The position numbers were made by a program, and so were the translations under genes. Under the pieces are notes generated by a model. The model did no database searches. It was given only the letters and a program-made list of their open reading frames with translations, and was not told where the DNA came from. DNA of 64,000 bases from Hydrogenophaga sp. BPS33 (GTDB taxonomy: Bacteria; Pseudomonadota; Gammaproteobacteria; Burkholderiales; Burkholderiaceae_C), in NCBI RefSeq assembly GCF_009859475.1, contig NZ_CP044549.1:1426001-1490000 (forward strand), given 5' to 3'. Below, in pieces: positions 43,034-52,024 of this stretch. How positions within the stretch are numbered: the first letter of the stretch is position 1; the number at the start of each line of letters is the position of its first letter.

Positions 43034-43939
43034 ATGGGCCAGACCAACGCCAGACTGCGCCTGACGCTGCGCCAGCTGGAGGTCTTTCTGGCCATGGCGC
43101 ACGCGGGCAGCACCCGCGCCGCGGCCCACCGCATTGCACGCTCGCAGTCCGCGGCCAGTACCGCGTTGGCCGAGCTGGAGGGCGCGCTCGGTGTCGAGTT
43201 GTTCGACCGCATCGGCCGTCGCCTGCAGCTCAATGAAAACGGGCGGGCGCTGTTGCCCAGGGCGCAGGCCCTGATCGAACAGGCGACCGAAGTGCAGACC
43301 CTGTATTCCGACGAACACGCCGCTCCCATGCGCGTGGCCGCGAGCTTCACCATCGGCGAATACCTGCTGCCCGACCTGGTGTCGCAGTGGACGCAACTCC
43401 ACCCGCGCAGCCAGATCCAGCTGCGCATCTGCAACACCAGCGAAGTGGTGGAGGCGGTGGCCGCGCTGGAGGTCGATGTCGGTTTCGTGGAAGGGTCTCA
43501 GACGCACGCCGACCTGGTGGTGCGGCCCTGGCTGGCCGACGAGATGGTGGTGGTCGCCGCGCCAGGCCATCCCTTGGCGCGGCAGCGCGCGACGCTGCGC
43601 CAGCTGGCCGAGGCCACCTGGGTGATGCGCGAACCCGGTTCGGGCACGCGCCAGGTGGCGGACAAATGGCTGCTGAGCCACCTGGGGCAGGTGCACGTGG
43701 GCTTCGAGTTGGGCAGCACCGAGGCCATCAAGCGCGTGGTGGCCACCAGCGACGCGCTGGGCTGCCTGTCGCGGCAGGCGGTCGAGCAGAGCGTGGCGGA
43801 TGGCCGCCTGGTGGTGTTGCGCACCCGCCTGCCCAAGGCGAGCCGCCAGTTGGCCGTCGTGTTGCACCGGGGCAAGCGGCTGGCGCGCGCGACAACCGAC
43901 TTTCTGGCGCACTGCGGCGCCGCCGAACTGGCACAGTAG
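43034..43939 (+). CDS. LysR-family transcriptional regulator (YeiE-like)
   Basis: A 301-residue LTTR. The N-terminal HTH is LTLRQLEVFLAMAHAGSTRAAAHRIARSQSAASTALAELEGALGVELFDR; the effector domain has EPGSGTRQVADKWLL, typical of the CysB/YeiE/CbbR-like group that senses small anions or metabolites. It is divergent from the YeiH-type transporter and so probably its regulator. ATG 43034 puts the protein start at the normal distance from the HTH; ATG 43010 is an in-frame alternative. greB follows after 5 bases. Confidence 0.88.
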   Translation: MGQTNARLRLTLRQLEVFLAMAHAGSTRAAAHRIARSQSAASTALAELEGALGVELFDRIGRRLQLNENGRALLPRAQALIEQATEVQTLYSDEHAAPMRVAASFTIGEYLLPDLVSQWTQLHPRSQIQLRICNTSEVVEAVAALEVDVGFVEGSQTHADLVVRPWLADEMVVVAAPGHPLARQRATLRQLAEATWVMREPGSGTRQVADKWLLSHLGQVHVGFELGSTEAIKRVVATSDALGCLSRQAVEQSVADGRLVVLRTRLPKASRQLAVVLHRGKRLARATTDFLAHCGAAELAQ

Positions 43940-43944
43940 ACCCC

Positions 43945-44520
43945 ATGAGCAAGGCATTCACACGAGAGAGCGACACCGATGACGACGAGGGTGAGGGCGC
44001 GCCCGCCGCAGCGCCAGTACCCGGAGGCAAGAACTACATCACCCGTGCGGGCTACCAGCGCCTGCGCAGCGAGCTGCTGGGGCTGATCGACGACGAACGT
44101 CCCAAGATCGTCGAGATCGTGCACTGGGCTGCCAGCAATGGCGACCGTTCCGAGAACGGTGACTACCTGTACGGCAAGAAGCGCCTGCGCGAGATCGATC
44201 GCCGCATCCGCTTTCTCACCCGGCGCATGGAGATCGCCGAAGTCGTGGACACGTCGCTGCATTTCGGTGGCGACCAGGTCTTCTTCGGTGCCACCGTGAC
44301 CTATGCCGACCACGAGGGTGAGGAAACCACCGTCACCATTCTGGGTGTGGACGAAGCCGATAGCGCCCAGGGCCAGATCAGCTGGGTGTCGCCGGTGGCG
44401 CGCGCCCTGCTCAAGGCCCGTGTGGGAGACGTGGTGCGCCTCATGGTCCCCGGCGGGGCTCAGGACCTCGAGGTGTTGTCGGTGGACTATCCGGACCCTG
44501 CTGAGTCTCAGGGTTTGTAG
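43945..44520 (+). CDS. greB: Transcription elongation factor GreB
   Basis: A 191-residue GreB. After an acidic, low-complexity extension (residues 8-28) come the coiled-coil (ITRAGYQRLRSELLGLIDDERP...NGDRSENGDYLYGKKRLREIDRRIRFLTRRME) and the FKBP-like C-terminal domain. GreB enters the RNA polymerase secondary channel and stimulates cleavage of backtracked transcripts. It converges with spoT, and the two stop regions overlap by 13 bases. Confidence 0.93.
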   Translation: MSKAFTRESDTDDDEGEGAPAAAPVPGGKNYITRAGYQRLRSELLGLIDDERPKIVEIVHWAASNGDRSENGDYLYGKKRLREIDRRIRFLTRRMEIAEVVDTSLHFGGDQVFFGATVTYADHEGEETTVTILGVDEADSAQGQISWVSPVARALLKARVGDVVRLMVPGGAQDLEVLSVDYPDPAESQGL

Positions 44521-46757
44521 CGCTGCGCCTTGATCACCGAGGTGGTGCGCTTGAGGTTGCGCAACACATCGGCCAGGTGCTGGCGGTCGCGCACCGCCAC
44601 CAGGAAGCGGATGTCGGTCGCGGTCTGCGCGGGTTCATCGCCCATGTCCACGTGGGTGATGTCGGCCTCGGCCGCCGCGATGCTGGCGGCCACCCGCGCA
44701 AGCACGCCCTTGCCGTTGGTGACCGTGACCACGACGGTGGTGTCGAACTGGCGCACCGGCTCGTCGGCCCATTCGACTTCCAGGAAACGCTCGCCGTCGC
44801 GCAAGCGCAGGCGCTTGCCGGTCGGGCAATCGTCCGCGTGCACCACCAGGCCTTCGCCCCGGCCCAGGTAACCCACGATGCGATCGCCTGGAATCGGCTT
44901 GCAGCACGGCGCGTACTGCACCGAGGAGCCTTCGCTGCCGTCCAGGGTGACCACGCCTTGCGACACCGATTCGTTGTGCCCACTGCCATAGCGCTCGGTG
45001 CTGATGAGCACGGCATCGGGCTTGAGACCCGTCTCGGCCAGCAGCACGGCCAGCTTCTTGCCCACCATGTTGGCGATGCGCTTGCCCATGCCGATGTCGG
45101 CGAGCAGTTCGTCGCGCGTCTTGTTGCCGGTGAAACGCAGCAGTTTTTCCCAGGACGCCTGGTACGGGCCGTCTTCCGCCGGCAGCGTGGCAATGCCCTC
45201 GGAGCGCAAGGCCTGGCTGAGCATGCGCTCGCCCAGGTCGTGCGACTTCTCCTGCGCGGCGGTTTTCAGGTGGTGCCGGATCTTGGAGCGCGCGCGCCCG
45301 GTCTTGACGAAGGACAGCCAGGTCGGGTTCGGCTCGGCCTTCTCGGCGGTGACGATCTCCACCACGTCGCCATTGGCCAGTTCGGTGCGCAGCGGGCGCT
45401 GTTCGCCGTTGATGCGGGCCGAGACCGTGTGGTTGCCCACGTCACTGTGGATGGCGTAGGCGAAGTCCATCACCGTGGCGCCGCGCGGCAGCGCCATGAT
45501 CTTGCTCTTGGGCGTGAACACGTAGACCGCATCGGGAAAGAGGTCGATCTTGATGTGGTCCCAGAATTCGGCGGCGTCGTGCGTCTCCTGCTGAATGTCC
45601 AGAAGGGACTGCAGCCACTGCGTGCCCAGGCGTTGCGACGTGTCGCTGTCGGGATCGCTGGCCTTGTACAGCCAGTGCGCCGCGACGCCCGATTCGGCCA
45701 CCACGTCCATCGAATGGGTGCGCAACTGGAATTCGATGTTGGTGCCGAAAGGCCCGATCAGCGTCGTGTGCAGCGATTGATAGCCGTTGACCTTCGGAAT
45801 CGCCACGTAGTCGCGAAACTTGCCGGGCAAGGGCTTGTAGAGTTGGTGCAGCACGCCCAGGCCGGTGTAGCAGTCGCTCAACTCGGGAACGATGATGCGA
45901 AAGCCGTAGATGTCGGTGACCTGCGAGAACGAGAGGTGCTTGCTGTCCATCTTGCGGTAGATGGAGTACAGCGTCTTCTCCCGTCCCATGATGCGCACGC
46001 TCATGCCGTGGCGCACGAAATCGGCCTCCACCTCGCGCTGCACGCGCGCAATGAGGTCGCGCCGGCGGCTGCGCGATTTGTTCGAGGCCTTGGACAGCAC
46101 CTCGTAGCGCCAGGGATGCAGGAAGCGGAACGCCAGGTCCTGCAGTTCGCGGTAGGTGAAGTTCAGGCCCAGGCGGTGCGCGATGGGCGCATAGATTTCC
46201 AGCGTTTCGCTGCTGATGCGCTTCCACTTCGAGCGGGGCATGTCGCCCATGGTGCGCATGTTATGCGTGCGGTCGGCCAGTTTGATCAGGATGACGCGCA
46301 CGTCCTTGGCCATGGCCAGCAGCATCTTGCGGAACGACTCGGCCTGGTTCTGTTCGCGGGTGTCGAACTCGAGCTTTTCCAGCTTGGTCAGCCCATCGAC
46401 CAGATCGGCGACCGGCGATCCGAACCGCTGGACCAGGTCTTCCTTGGTGACGCCGCAATCTTCGATGGCGTCGTGCATCAAGGCCGCCATCAGGGCCTGG
46501 GCGTCGAGCTTCCATTCGGCGCACTGGGCAGCGACCGCGATCGGGTGGGTGATGTAGGGGTCACCGTTCTTGCGCAACTGGCCCAGGTGCGCCTCGTCGG
46601 CAAAGCGGTAGGCCTGGCGGATGCTTTCGATGTCGGCCGGGCTCAGGTAGTCGAGCTTGCCCAGGAGCGCGGCAAAACTGGCCGCAGCGGCGCTCGCGGC
46701 CGGGTGTGCCTGCTGCGTGGAAGGCTGAAGGGTGCCGTTGTCAACCTCGGTGCTCAT
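44508..46757 (-). CDS. spoT: Bifunctional (p)ppGpp synthetase/hydrolase SpoT/RelA
   Basis: A 749-residue RSH enzyme. An HD hydrolase domain (ALMHDAIEDCG) comes first, then the synthetase domain (YSIYRKMDSKHLSFSQVTDIYGFRIIVPE), a TGS domain (LPRGATVMDFAYAIHSDVG), and a C-terminal ACT domain (VVVTVTNGKGVLARVAASIAAAEADITHVDMGD). It makes and degrades the stringent-response alarmone. It lies downstream of rpoZ, separated by a terminator, as in other Burkholderiales. Confidence 0.95.
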   Translation of the reverse strand: MSTEVDNGTLQPSTQQAHPAASAAAASFAALLGKLDYLSPADIESIRQAYRFADEAHLGQLRKNGDPYITHPIAVAAQCAEWKLDAQALMAALMHDAIEDCGVTKEDLVQRFGSPVADLVDGLTKLEKLEFDTREQNQAESFRKMLLAMAKDVRVILIKLADRTHNMRTMGDMPRSKWKRISSETLEIYAPIAHRLGLNFTYRELQDLAFRFLHPWRYEVLSKASNKSRSRRRDLIARVQREVEADFVRHGMSVRIMGREKTLYSIYRKMDSKHLSFSQVTDIYGFRIIVPELSDCYTGLGVLHQLYKPLPGKFRDYVAIPKVNGYQSLHTTLIGPFGTNIEFQLRTHSMDVVAESGVAAHWLYKASDPDSDTSQRLGTQWLQSLLDIQQETHDAAEFWDHIKIDLFPDAVYVFTPKSKIMALPRGATVMDFAYAIHSDVGNHTVSARINGEQRPLRTELANGDVVEIVTAEKAEPNPTWLSFVKTGRARSKIRHHLKTAAQEKSHDLGERMLSQALRSEGIATLPAEDGPYQASWEKLLRFTGNKTRDELLADIGMGKRIANMVGKKLAVLLAETGLKPDAVLISTERYGSGHNESVSQGVVTLDGSEGSSVQYAPCCKPIPGDRIVGYLGRGEGLVVHADDCPTGKRLRLRDGERFLEVEWADEPVRQFDTTVVVTVTNGKGVLARVAASIAAAEADITHVDMGDEPAQTATDIRFLVAVRDRQHLADVLRNLKRTTSVIKAQRYKP

Positions 46758-46835
46758 CCTGCTACTTTAGCGCGTGAGCGCATCCCCTCGTTGCAGGCGC
46801 GTATAAGCCTGCGCGGCGCACCGATCGCCATGGGC

Positions 46836-46868
46836 AAAAAAAAACACCGCGATGCGGTGTTCTTTTGT
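46836..46868 (-). terminator. Rho-independent terminator after rpoZ
   Basis: On the minus strand AACACCGC (complement of 46854-46861), a three-base loop and GCGGTGTT form a perfect 8-bp stem, followed by a run of U from the A tract 46836-46844. It ends the gmk-rpoZ transcript before spoT. The plus strand side has a weaker TTCTTTTG. Confidence 0.85.
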
Positions 46869-46889
46869 GCCCGAGGGCTCTGCCCAAGT

Positions 46890-47093
46890 TCAGAGGGGGA
46901 CCTTCTTGAGCATTTCCAGGCCGACTTTGCCCTCCGCGATTTCACGCAGGGCGGTCACGCCGGGCTTGTTCTTGCTTTCGATCTTGGGCGCGTGTCCCTG
47001 GCTGAGCATGCGCGCGCGGTAGGTCGCGGCCAGCACCAGCTGAAAGCGGTTGGGAATCTGTTCCAGACAATCTTCGACGGTGATGCGGGCCAT
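46890..47093 (-). CDS. rpoZ: DNA-directed RNA polymerase omega subunit
   Basis: A 67-residue omega subunit, [30 protein letters not shown], the standard N-terminus for betaproteobacteria. Omega assists assembly of RNA polymerase and is part of a ppGpp binding site, which fits its place next to spoT. It is 28 bases downstream of gmk and is followed by the terminator at 46836-46868. Confidence 0.95.
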   Translation of the reverse strand: MARITVEDCLEQIPNRFQLVLAATYRARMLSQGHAPKIESKNKPGVTALREIAEGKVGLEMLKKVPL

Positions 47094-47121
47094 GGGCGTG
47101 CCTTTGGAAATATGCGGTGGA

Positions 47122-47742
47122 TCAAAGAATGTTGAGCGCCTTGAAGGTATCGCCGCGGGCGATACGCTGGGCGGCAAACTTGAGCCGCTGGGCGTGGACG
47201 ATGGCCTTGAGATCAAACAGGGCCCGCTCGAACAACTCGTTGATTATAACGAAGTCGAATTCCCGGGCAGACGACATCTCGGCCGCCGCATTCTTCAGGC
47301 GCAGCTCGATGATCTCGGGGGCGTCTTCGGCGCGGCGCTCCAGGCGCGAGCGCAACTCCTCCCAGCTGGGCGGAAGAATGAAGATCAGCACCGCGTTGGG
47401 AAAGATGCGCTTGACCTGGATGGCGCCCTGGTAGTCGATCTCCAGCACCACATCCGCCCCTTGGGCCATGCGCTGCTCGATGGCGGTTTTGGAGGTGCCG
47501 TAGCGGTTGCCGTGCACCTTGGCCCACTCCAGGAACGCGCTTTGAACGACCATCTGGTCGAAGGTCTCGTTGCTGACAAAGTAGTACTCGCGTCCGTGCA
47601 ACTCCTGGCCGCGAGGGGCTCGCGTGGTGTGCGAGACCGACGGCACCACGCGCGAGTCGAGCTCCATGAGCGCCTTGACGAGACTGGACTTGCCCGCCCC
47701 ACTGGGGGCGGCGACGACAAACAGATTTCCGGGATATTCCAT
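47122..47742 (-). CDS. gmk: Guanylate kinase
   Basis: A 206-residue GMP kinase, with the P-loop [14 protein letters not shown] near residue 12, [20 protein letters not shown] (GMP-binding) and [16 protein letters not shown]. It phosphorylates GMP to GDP. The ATG is at 47742, 2 bases after the yicC stop, so yicC, gmk and rpoZ form one operon. Confidence 0.96.
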   Translation of the reverse strand: MEYPGNLFVVAAPSGAGKSSLVKALMELDSRVVPSVSHTTRAPRGQELHGREYYFVSNETFDQMVVQSAFLEWAKVHGNRYGTSKTAIEQRMAQGADVVLEIDYQGAIQVKRIFPNAVLIFILPPSWEELRSRLERRAEDAPEIIELRLKNAAAEMSSAREFDFVIINELFERALFDLKAIVHAQRLKFAAQRIARGDTFKALNIL

Positions 47743-47744
47743 GC

Positions 47745-48680
47745 TTACTCGATGTTCTGGACCTGCTCGCGCATCTGCTCGATGAGCACCTTCATGTCCA
47801 CCGAGATCCGCGTGAGCTCCAGGTTGGACGATTTGGAGCCCAGGGTGTTGGCTTCGCGGTGCAACTCCTGGATCAGGAAGTCCAGCCGCTTGCCGACTTC
47901 GGCGCCTTTTTTCAGCAGCCGCTCGATCTCGGTCAGGTGCGAGTCCAGGCGCGTAAGTTCTTCGGCCACATCGATGCGGATGGCAAACGCGGTCGCTTCC
48001 GTGAGGGCCCGGTCCTGAGCGGATTCGGCCGACACGGTGGTTCCCGTGGTCGCTCCGGGTGTGCCCGCGCTCAAGGCTTCGTTCCAACGGTCCAGGAAGC
48101 GCTGGCGTTGCTGCGCGACCAACTGCGGGATCAAGGGCTGCGCGGTCTTCGCCAGTTCGCGCAGCTGGCCCAGCCGGTCCAGCAGCATGGCCGCCAGCCG
48201 TTTGCCTTCGCGCTCGCGGGCCGTGCTCAGGCCTTCCAGCGCGGTTTGCGCGGTGCTCAGCAAGGTGTCGTTGAACTCGCCCGCCACGCCTTGCTGGCGC
48301 GAGGTGAGCTGCAGGATATCGGCCACCGAGAGTGGCGCGGCCGTGGGCAGCCAGGCCCGTACGTTGTCTTGCAGGCCGACGAGCTTCTGCAGGTCCAGGG
48401 CGCTGGGCGGGCGGGGCAGGGCGTCGTTGCGGCCCTCGACCCAGGCACGCACCTCCACCTTGCCGCGTTTCAGGCGCGCGCCCAGCATGTCGCGCAGCGC
48501 CGGTTCGGCGGCCCGAAGGTCGTCGGGAAGCTTGAAAACGAGGTCAAGGAATCGGCTGTTGACCGAGCGGATTTCAATGCCGACGCCACCGCGCTGTTCG
48601 CGGCTGGACTCGGTGCCGGCCGGTGCCGAAGACCCGCTGGAGTGGGCCGTCGCGTAACCGGTCATGCTGTAAACTGCCAT
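47745..48680 (-). CDS. yicC: YicC-family endoribonuclease
   Basis: A 311-residue YicC-like protein. The start [10 protein letters not shown], the segment [22 protein letters not shown] and the C-terminal [49 protein letters not shown] are diagnostic. YicC homologues act as endoribonucleases in RNA turnover. A longer frame from 48716 is possible, but the conserved N-terminus begins at 48680. Confidence 0.93.
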   Translation of the reverse strand: MAVYSMTGYATAHSSGSSAPAGTESSREQRGGVGIEIRSVNSRFLDLVFKLPDDLRAAEPALRDMLGARLKRGKVEVRAWVEGRNDALPRPPSALDLQKLVGLQDNVRAWLPTAAPLSVADILQLTSRQQGVAGEFNDTLLSTAQTALEGLSTAREREGKRLAAMLLDRLGQLRELAKTAQPLIPQLVAQQRQRFLDRWNEALSAGTPGATTGTTVSAESAQDRALTEATAFAIRIDVAEELTRLDSHLTEIERLLKKGAEVGKRLDFLIQELHREANTLGSKSSNLELTRISVDMKVLIEQMREQVQNIE

Positions 48681-48745
48681 GGACTTTGCCCCAATCTGGG
48701 TGAGTGAGTGGTCCAAAACAAGGCGTTCCGGAATCCAGCCGAATT

Positions 48746-49753
48746 ATGTCAAAGGTCAAACCCGCCCCGCTGCCCCCGGACACCGTGATCGGTGGTTACC
48801 GCATTGTTCGCAAGCTGGCTGCCGGCGGTTTTGGCGTGGTGTACCTGGCGGTGGATACCGAAGGCCAGCAAGTGGCGGTCAAGGAATACCTGCCTTCGTC
48901 GCTCGCCTCGCGAGGCCCCGGTGAATTGCTGCCCCAGGTGCAACCGGAAAAGCTTTCGCTGTACCGCCTGGGTCTCAAAAGCTTCTTCGAAGAAGGGCGC
49001 GCGCTGGCGCAGATTTCCCACCAGTCGGTGGTGAGCGTGCTCAACTTCTTCCGCGAGAACGAAACCGTCTACATGGTGATGAACTTCCTGGAGGGCGCCT
49101 CCCTGCAGGAGTTCATCATCACCGCGCGCGAGCTCAAGAAACAGAAGGTGTTCCGCGAGTCCACCATCCGCTCTCTGTACGACGAAGTGCTGCGCGGCCT
49201 GCGCATCGTGCACCAGCACAAGATGCTGCACCTGGACATCAAGCCGGCCAACATCTTCGTGACGGACGACAACCGCTCGGTGCTGATCGACTTCGGCGCC
49301 GCGCGCGAAGTGCTGAGCAAGGAAGGCAACTTCATCCGCCCGATGTACACACCCGGCTTTGCCGCACCCGAGATGTACCGGCGCGACTCGTCCATGGGGC
49401 CGTGGACCGACATCTACGCCATCGGCGCCTGCATCTACGCCAGCATGCAGGGCTACCCGCCCAACGACGCGCCGCAGCGCCTGGAGAAAGACCGGCTCTC
49501 GCTGGCGCTTTCGCGCTTGCGCGGCGTCTACTCCGACAACCTCATCGAGGTGGTCGAGTGGTGCATGTCACTGGACCCGTTGTCGCGTCCGCAATCGGTG
49601 TTCGCGCTGCAGAAAGAGCTGAGCCGCGAAACCGAGCGCAGCTACACCAAGCTCACCGTGGCCGAAAAAATGCGGCTGCAGTTCGACAACATCGTCTCGG
49701 ACAACAAGAAGTCCTTGCGCAAGTCCACCAACGCCGCGACCAAATTTCGATGA
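48746..49753 (+). CDS. Hanks-type serine/threonine protein kinase
   Basis: A 335-residue soluble kinase. The Gly-rich loop is LAAGGFGVVYLA (24-35), ATP-binding Lys46 is in VAVKEYLP, the catalytic loop is HLDIKPANIF (His162, Asp164), and DFG is 182-184; the Arg of HRD is Leu here, as in non-RD kinases. About 60 residues follow the kinase domain with no membrane segment or PASTA repeat. Its stop overlaps the phosphatase start as ATGA. It is divergent from yicC across 65 bases (48681-48745). Confidence 0.92.
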   Translation: MSKVKPAPLPPDTVIGGYRIVRKLAAGGFGVVYLAVDTEGQQVAVKEYLPSSLASRGPGELLPQVQPEKLSLYRLGLKSFFEEGRALAQISHQSVVSVLNFFRENETVYMVMNFLEGASLQEFIITARELKKQKVFRESTIRSLYDEVLRGLRIVHQHKMLHLDIKPANIFVTDDNRSVLIDFGAAREVLSKEGNFIRPMYTPGFAAPEMYRRDSSMGPWTDIYAIGACIYASMQGYPPNDAPQRLEKDRLSLALSRLRGVYSDNLIEVVEWCMSLDPLSRPQSVFALQKELSRETERSYTKLTVAEKMRLQFDNIVSDNKKSLRKSTNAATKFR

Positions 49754-50649
49754 AGTTTTCGGTCTACCAGATCAGCCGCCAGGGAGGCCGCGAGCGCAAC
49801 GAAGACCGTATGGGCTATGTCTATACGCGTGAGTCGGGCCTCTTCGTGCTCGCCGACGGCATGGGCGGACACCCCGAAGGCGCAATGGCCGCGCAATTGG
49901 CGCTGCAGACCTTCTCGGCCTACTTCCAGAAGGCCGCGAACCCCACGGTGCGCGAGGTGCCCGAGTTTCTTTCCAGCGCGCTGATGGCGGCGCACCACCA
50001 GATCATTCGCTACGCCGCCGAAAAGGGCATGCTCGATACGCCGCGCACCACGCTGGTGGCTGCGGTGATGGAACGTGGCCACGTGCATTGGGTGCACTGC
50101 GGTGATTCGCGACTGTATGTCGTGCGCCAAGGCGAAATGCTCACGCGCACGCGCGACCATTCCTACATGGAGCAGCAACAGCACCTGGGGCGCTCCACCG
50201 ATCACATCAACCGCAATATTCTGTTCACCTGCCTGGGCTCACCCGCCAAGCCGGTGTTCGATCTGTCCGGCCCGGTGCACCTGATGCAGGGCGACCGCGT
50301 GCTGCTGTGCTCGGACGGCCTGTGGGGCACGGTGAGCGATGAGGAAATCACGTCCGAGCTGTCCAAGCGGCCGCTCGAACAGGCGGTGCCCGAGTTGGTG
50401 GAAATGGCCCTCAAGCGGGGCGGGCCGCGTTGCGACAACGTGACCGTGCTCGCGATGGAGTGGGAGACGGCCGACGAATTCCAGTCCACGCGCGTGACGA
50501 CGGACGACATCGAGGACGGCGTGTTCCAATCCACCATCCAGTCGGGCGTGCCCGATCCGACCATGGAAGACATGGACGACGCGGCCATCGAGCGATCGAT
50601 CGCCGAGATCAATGCCGCGATCCGCCGCACGGCCGAACGCAACTCCTGA
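49750..50649 (+). CDS. PP2C-family serine/threonine phosphatase
   Basis: A 299-residue PPM-type phosphatase. Metal-binding motifs are visible: [10 protein letters not shown] (Asp19), [11 protein letters not shown] (Asp36), [19 protein letters not shown] and [12 protein letters not shown]. An acidic tail of about 60 residues (DDIEDGVF...DMDDAAIER) follows the domain. It is translationally coupled to the kinase at 48746 and should oppose it. rph starts 19 bases later. Confidence 0.92.
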   Translation: MKFSVYQISRQGGRERNEDRMGYVYTRESGLFVLADGMGGHPEGAMAAQLALQTFSAYFQKAANPTVREVPEFLSSALMAAHHQIIRYAAEKGMLDTPRTTLVAAVMERGHVHWVHCGDSRLYVVRQGEMLTRTRDHSYMEQQQHLGRSTDHINRNILFTCLGSPAKPVFDLSGPVHLMQGDRVLLCSDGLWGTVSDEEITSELSKRPLEQAVPELVEMALKRGGPRCDNVTVLAMEWETADEFQSTRVTTDDIEDGVFQSTIQSGVPDPTMEDMDDAAIERSIAEINAAIRRTAERNS

Positions 50650-50668
50650 ATTTCTTCTGAGGTTTCCC

Positions 50669-51400
50669 ATGAGCGATACGAACCGACCCGGCCAACGGGC
50701 CGCCGATGCTTTGCGCGCCGTGCGCATCACCCGCGACTACACCATCCACGCCGAAGGCTCGGTGTTGATCGAATTCGGCCGCACCTTGGTGCTGTGCACC
50801 GCATCGGTGGAAGAAAAAGTGCCACCGCACAAGCGCGGCAGCGGCGAAGGCTGGGTGACGGCCGAATACGGCATGTTGCCGCGCGCCACCCACACGCGCA
50901 GCGACCGCGAGGCCGCCAAAGGCAAACAGAGTGGGCGCACGCAGGAAATCCAGCGCCTGATCGGCCGCTCGCTGCGTGCCGTGTTCGACCTGAAGGCGCT
51001 GGGCGAGCGCACGATCGCGCTCGATTGCGACGTGCTGCAGGCCGATGGCGGCACGCGTACCGCGAGCATCACCGGGGCCTTCGTGGCGGCGCACGACGCG
51101 GTGTCCAAGCTCTTGGCCGCCGGCAAGCTCACCGCCTCGCCGATCAAGGACCACGTGGCCGCGATCTCGGTCGGCATTCTGAATGGGCAGGCCTTGCTCG
51201 ACCTGGAGTACGTGGAAGACGCCGCCTGCGACACCGACATGAACGTGGTCATGACCGGCGCCGGACACTTCGTGGAAGTGCAGGGCACGGCCGAAGGCGC
51301 GGCCTTCACGCGCAGCGAAATGAACACGCTGCTGGGCCTGGCCGAAAAAGGCATTGGCGAACTCGTGGCATTGCAGCGCCAGGCGCTGGGGTTGACATAA
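50669..51400 (+). CDS. rph: Ribonuclease PH
   Basis: A 243-residue phosphate-dependent 3' exonuclease that trims tRNA 3' ends. Conserved pieces are [40 protein letters not shown] and [47 protein letters not shown] sequence is present as [17 protein letters not shown]. rdgB starts immediately after its stop codon. Confidence 0.96.
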   Translation: MSDTNRPGQRAADALRAVRITRDYTIHAEGSVLIEFGRTLVLCTASVEEKVPPHKRGSGEGWVTAEYGMLPRATHTRSDREAAKGKQSGRTQEIQRLIGRSLRAVFDLKALGERTIALDCDVLQADGGTRTASITGAFVAAHDAVSKLLAAGKLTASPIKDHVAAISVGILNGQALLDLEYVEDAACDTDMNVVMTGAGHFVEVQGTAEGAAFTRSEMNTLLGLAEKGIGELVALQRQALGLT

Positions 51401-52024
51401 ATGAAGCTGGTGCTGGCCTCCAACAACCCGGGCAAGCTCGCCGAGCTGCAGGCGCTGTTCGCGCCGCTGGGCGTGGAGCTGGTGCGGCAGTCCGACCTGA
51501 ACATTCCAGAAGCGCCTGAGCCGCACCGCACCTTCATCGAGAACGCGCTGGCCAAGGCGCGCCACGCGGCGCGCGAAAGCGGCCTGCCGGCGCTGGCCGA
51601 CGATGCCGGCCTGTGCGTGGAGGCCTTCGGCGGCCTGCCGGGCGTGGACACCGCCTACTACGCCACGCAGTTCGGCTACCCCAAGGGCGACGGCAACAAT
51701 GTGCGCGCCTTGCTGGAGCAGATGGCCCACGTGAGCGACCGCCGCGCCGCGCTCGTCAGCACCCTGGTGGCCCTGCGCAGCGCGGACGACCCCGAACCCC
51801 TCGTGGCCAGCGGCCGCGCACCCGGTCTCATCACGCAGCAGCCCATCGGTGACAACGGCTTCGGCTTCGACCCGGTGATGTACCTGCCAGCCTTCGGCAA
51901 GACCTTCGCGCAACTGCCCACCGAGGTGAAGAACGCGAACAGCCACCGTGGTCGCGCGGCGCAGGCCATGCTCGAACTGATGCGCGAACGCTGGTTCGCG
52001 CCCGCGCCCACCGACGCGCCATGA
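51401..52024 (+). CDS. rdgB: XTP/dITP diphosphatase (RdgB/HAM1)
   Basis: A 207-residue nucleoside triphosphate pyrophosphatase that removes ITP, dITP and XTP from the nucleotide pool. The start MKLVLASNNPGKLAELQ, then ALADDAGLCVEAFGGLPGV and GDNGFGFDPVMYLPAFGKTFAQL are family signatures. It follows rph with TAA-ATG directly joined and overlaps hemW by 4 bases. Confidence 0.96.
   Translation: MKLVLASNNPGKLAELQALFAPLGVELVRQSDLNIPEAPEPHRTFIENALAKARHAARESGLPALADDAGLCVEAFGGLPGVDTAYYATQFGYPKGDGNNVRALLEQMAHVSDRRAALVSTLVALRSADDPEPLVASGRAPGLITQQPIGDNGFGFDPVMYLPAFGKTFAQLPTEVKNANSHRGRAAQAMLELMRERWFAPAPTDAP

Noticed and set aside
40137..43139. 1000-codon open frame on the minus strand across etfBA and yeiH
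   Set aside because: It is antisense to etfBA and out of frame with yeiH; no domain is recognisable.
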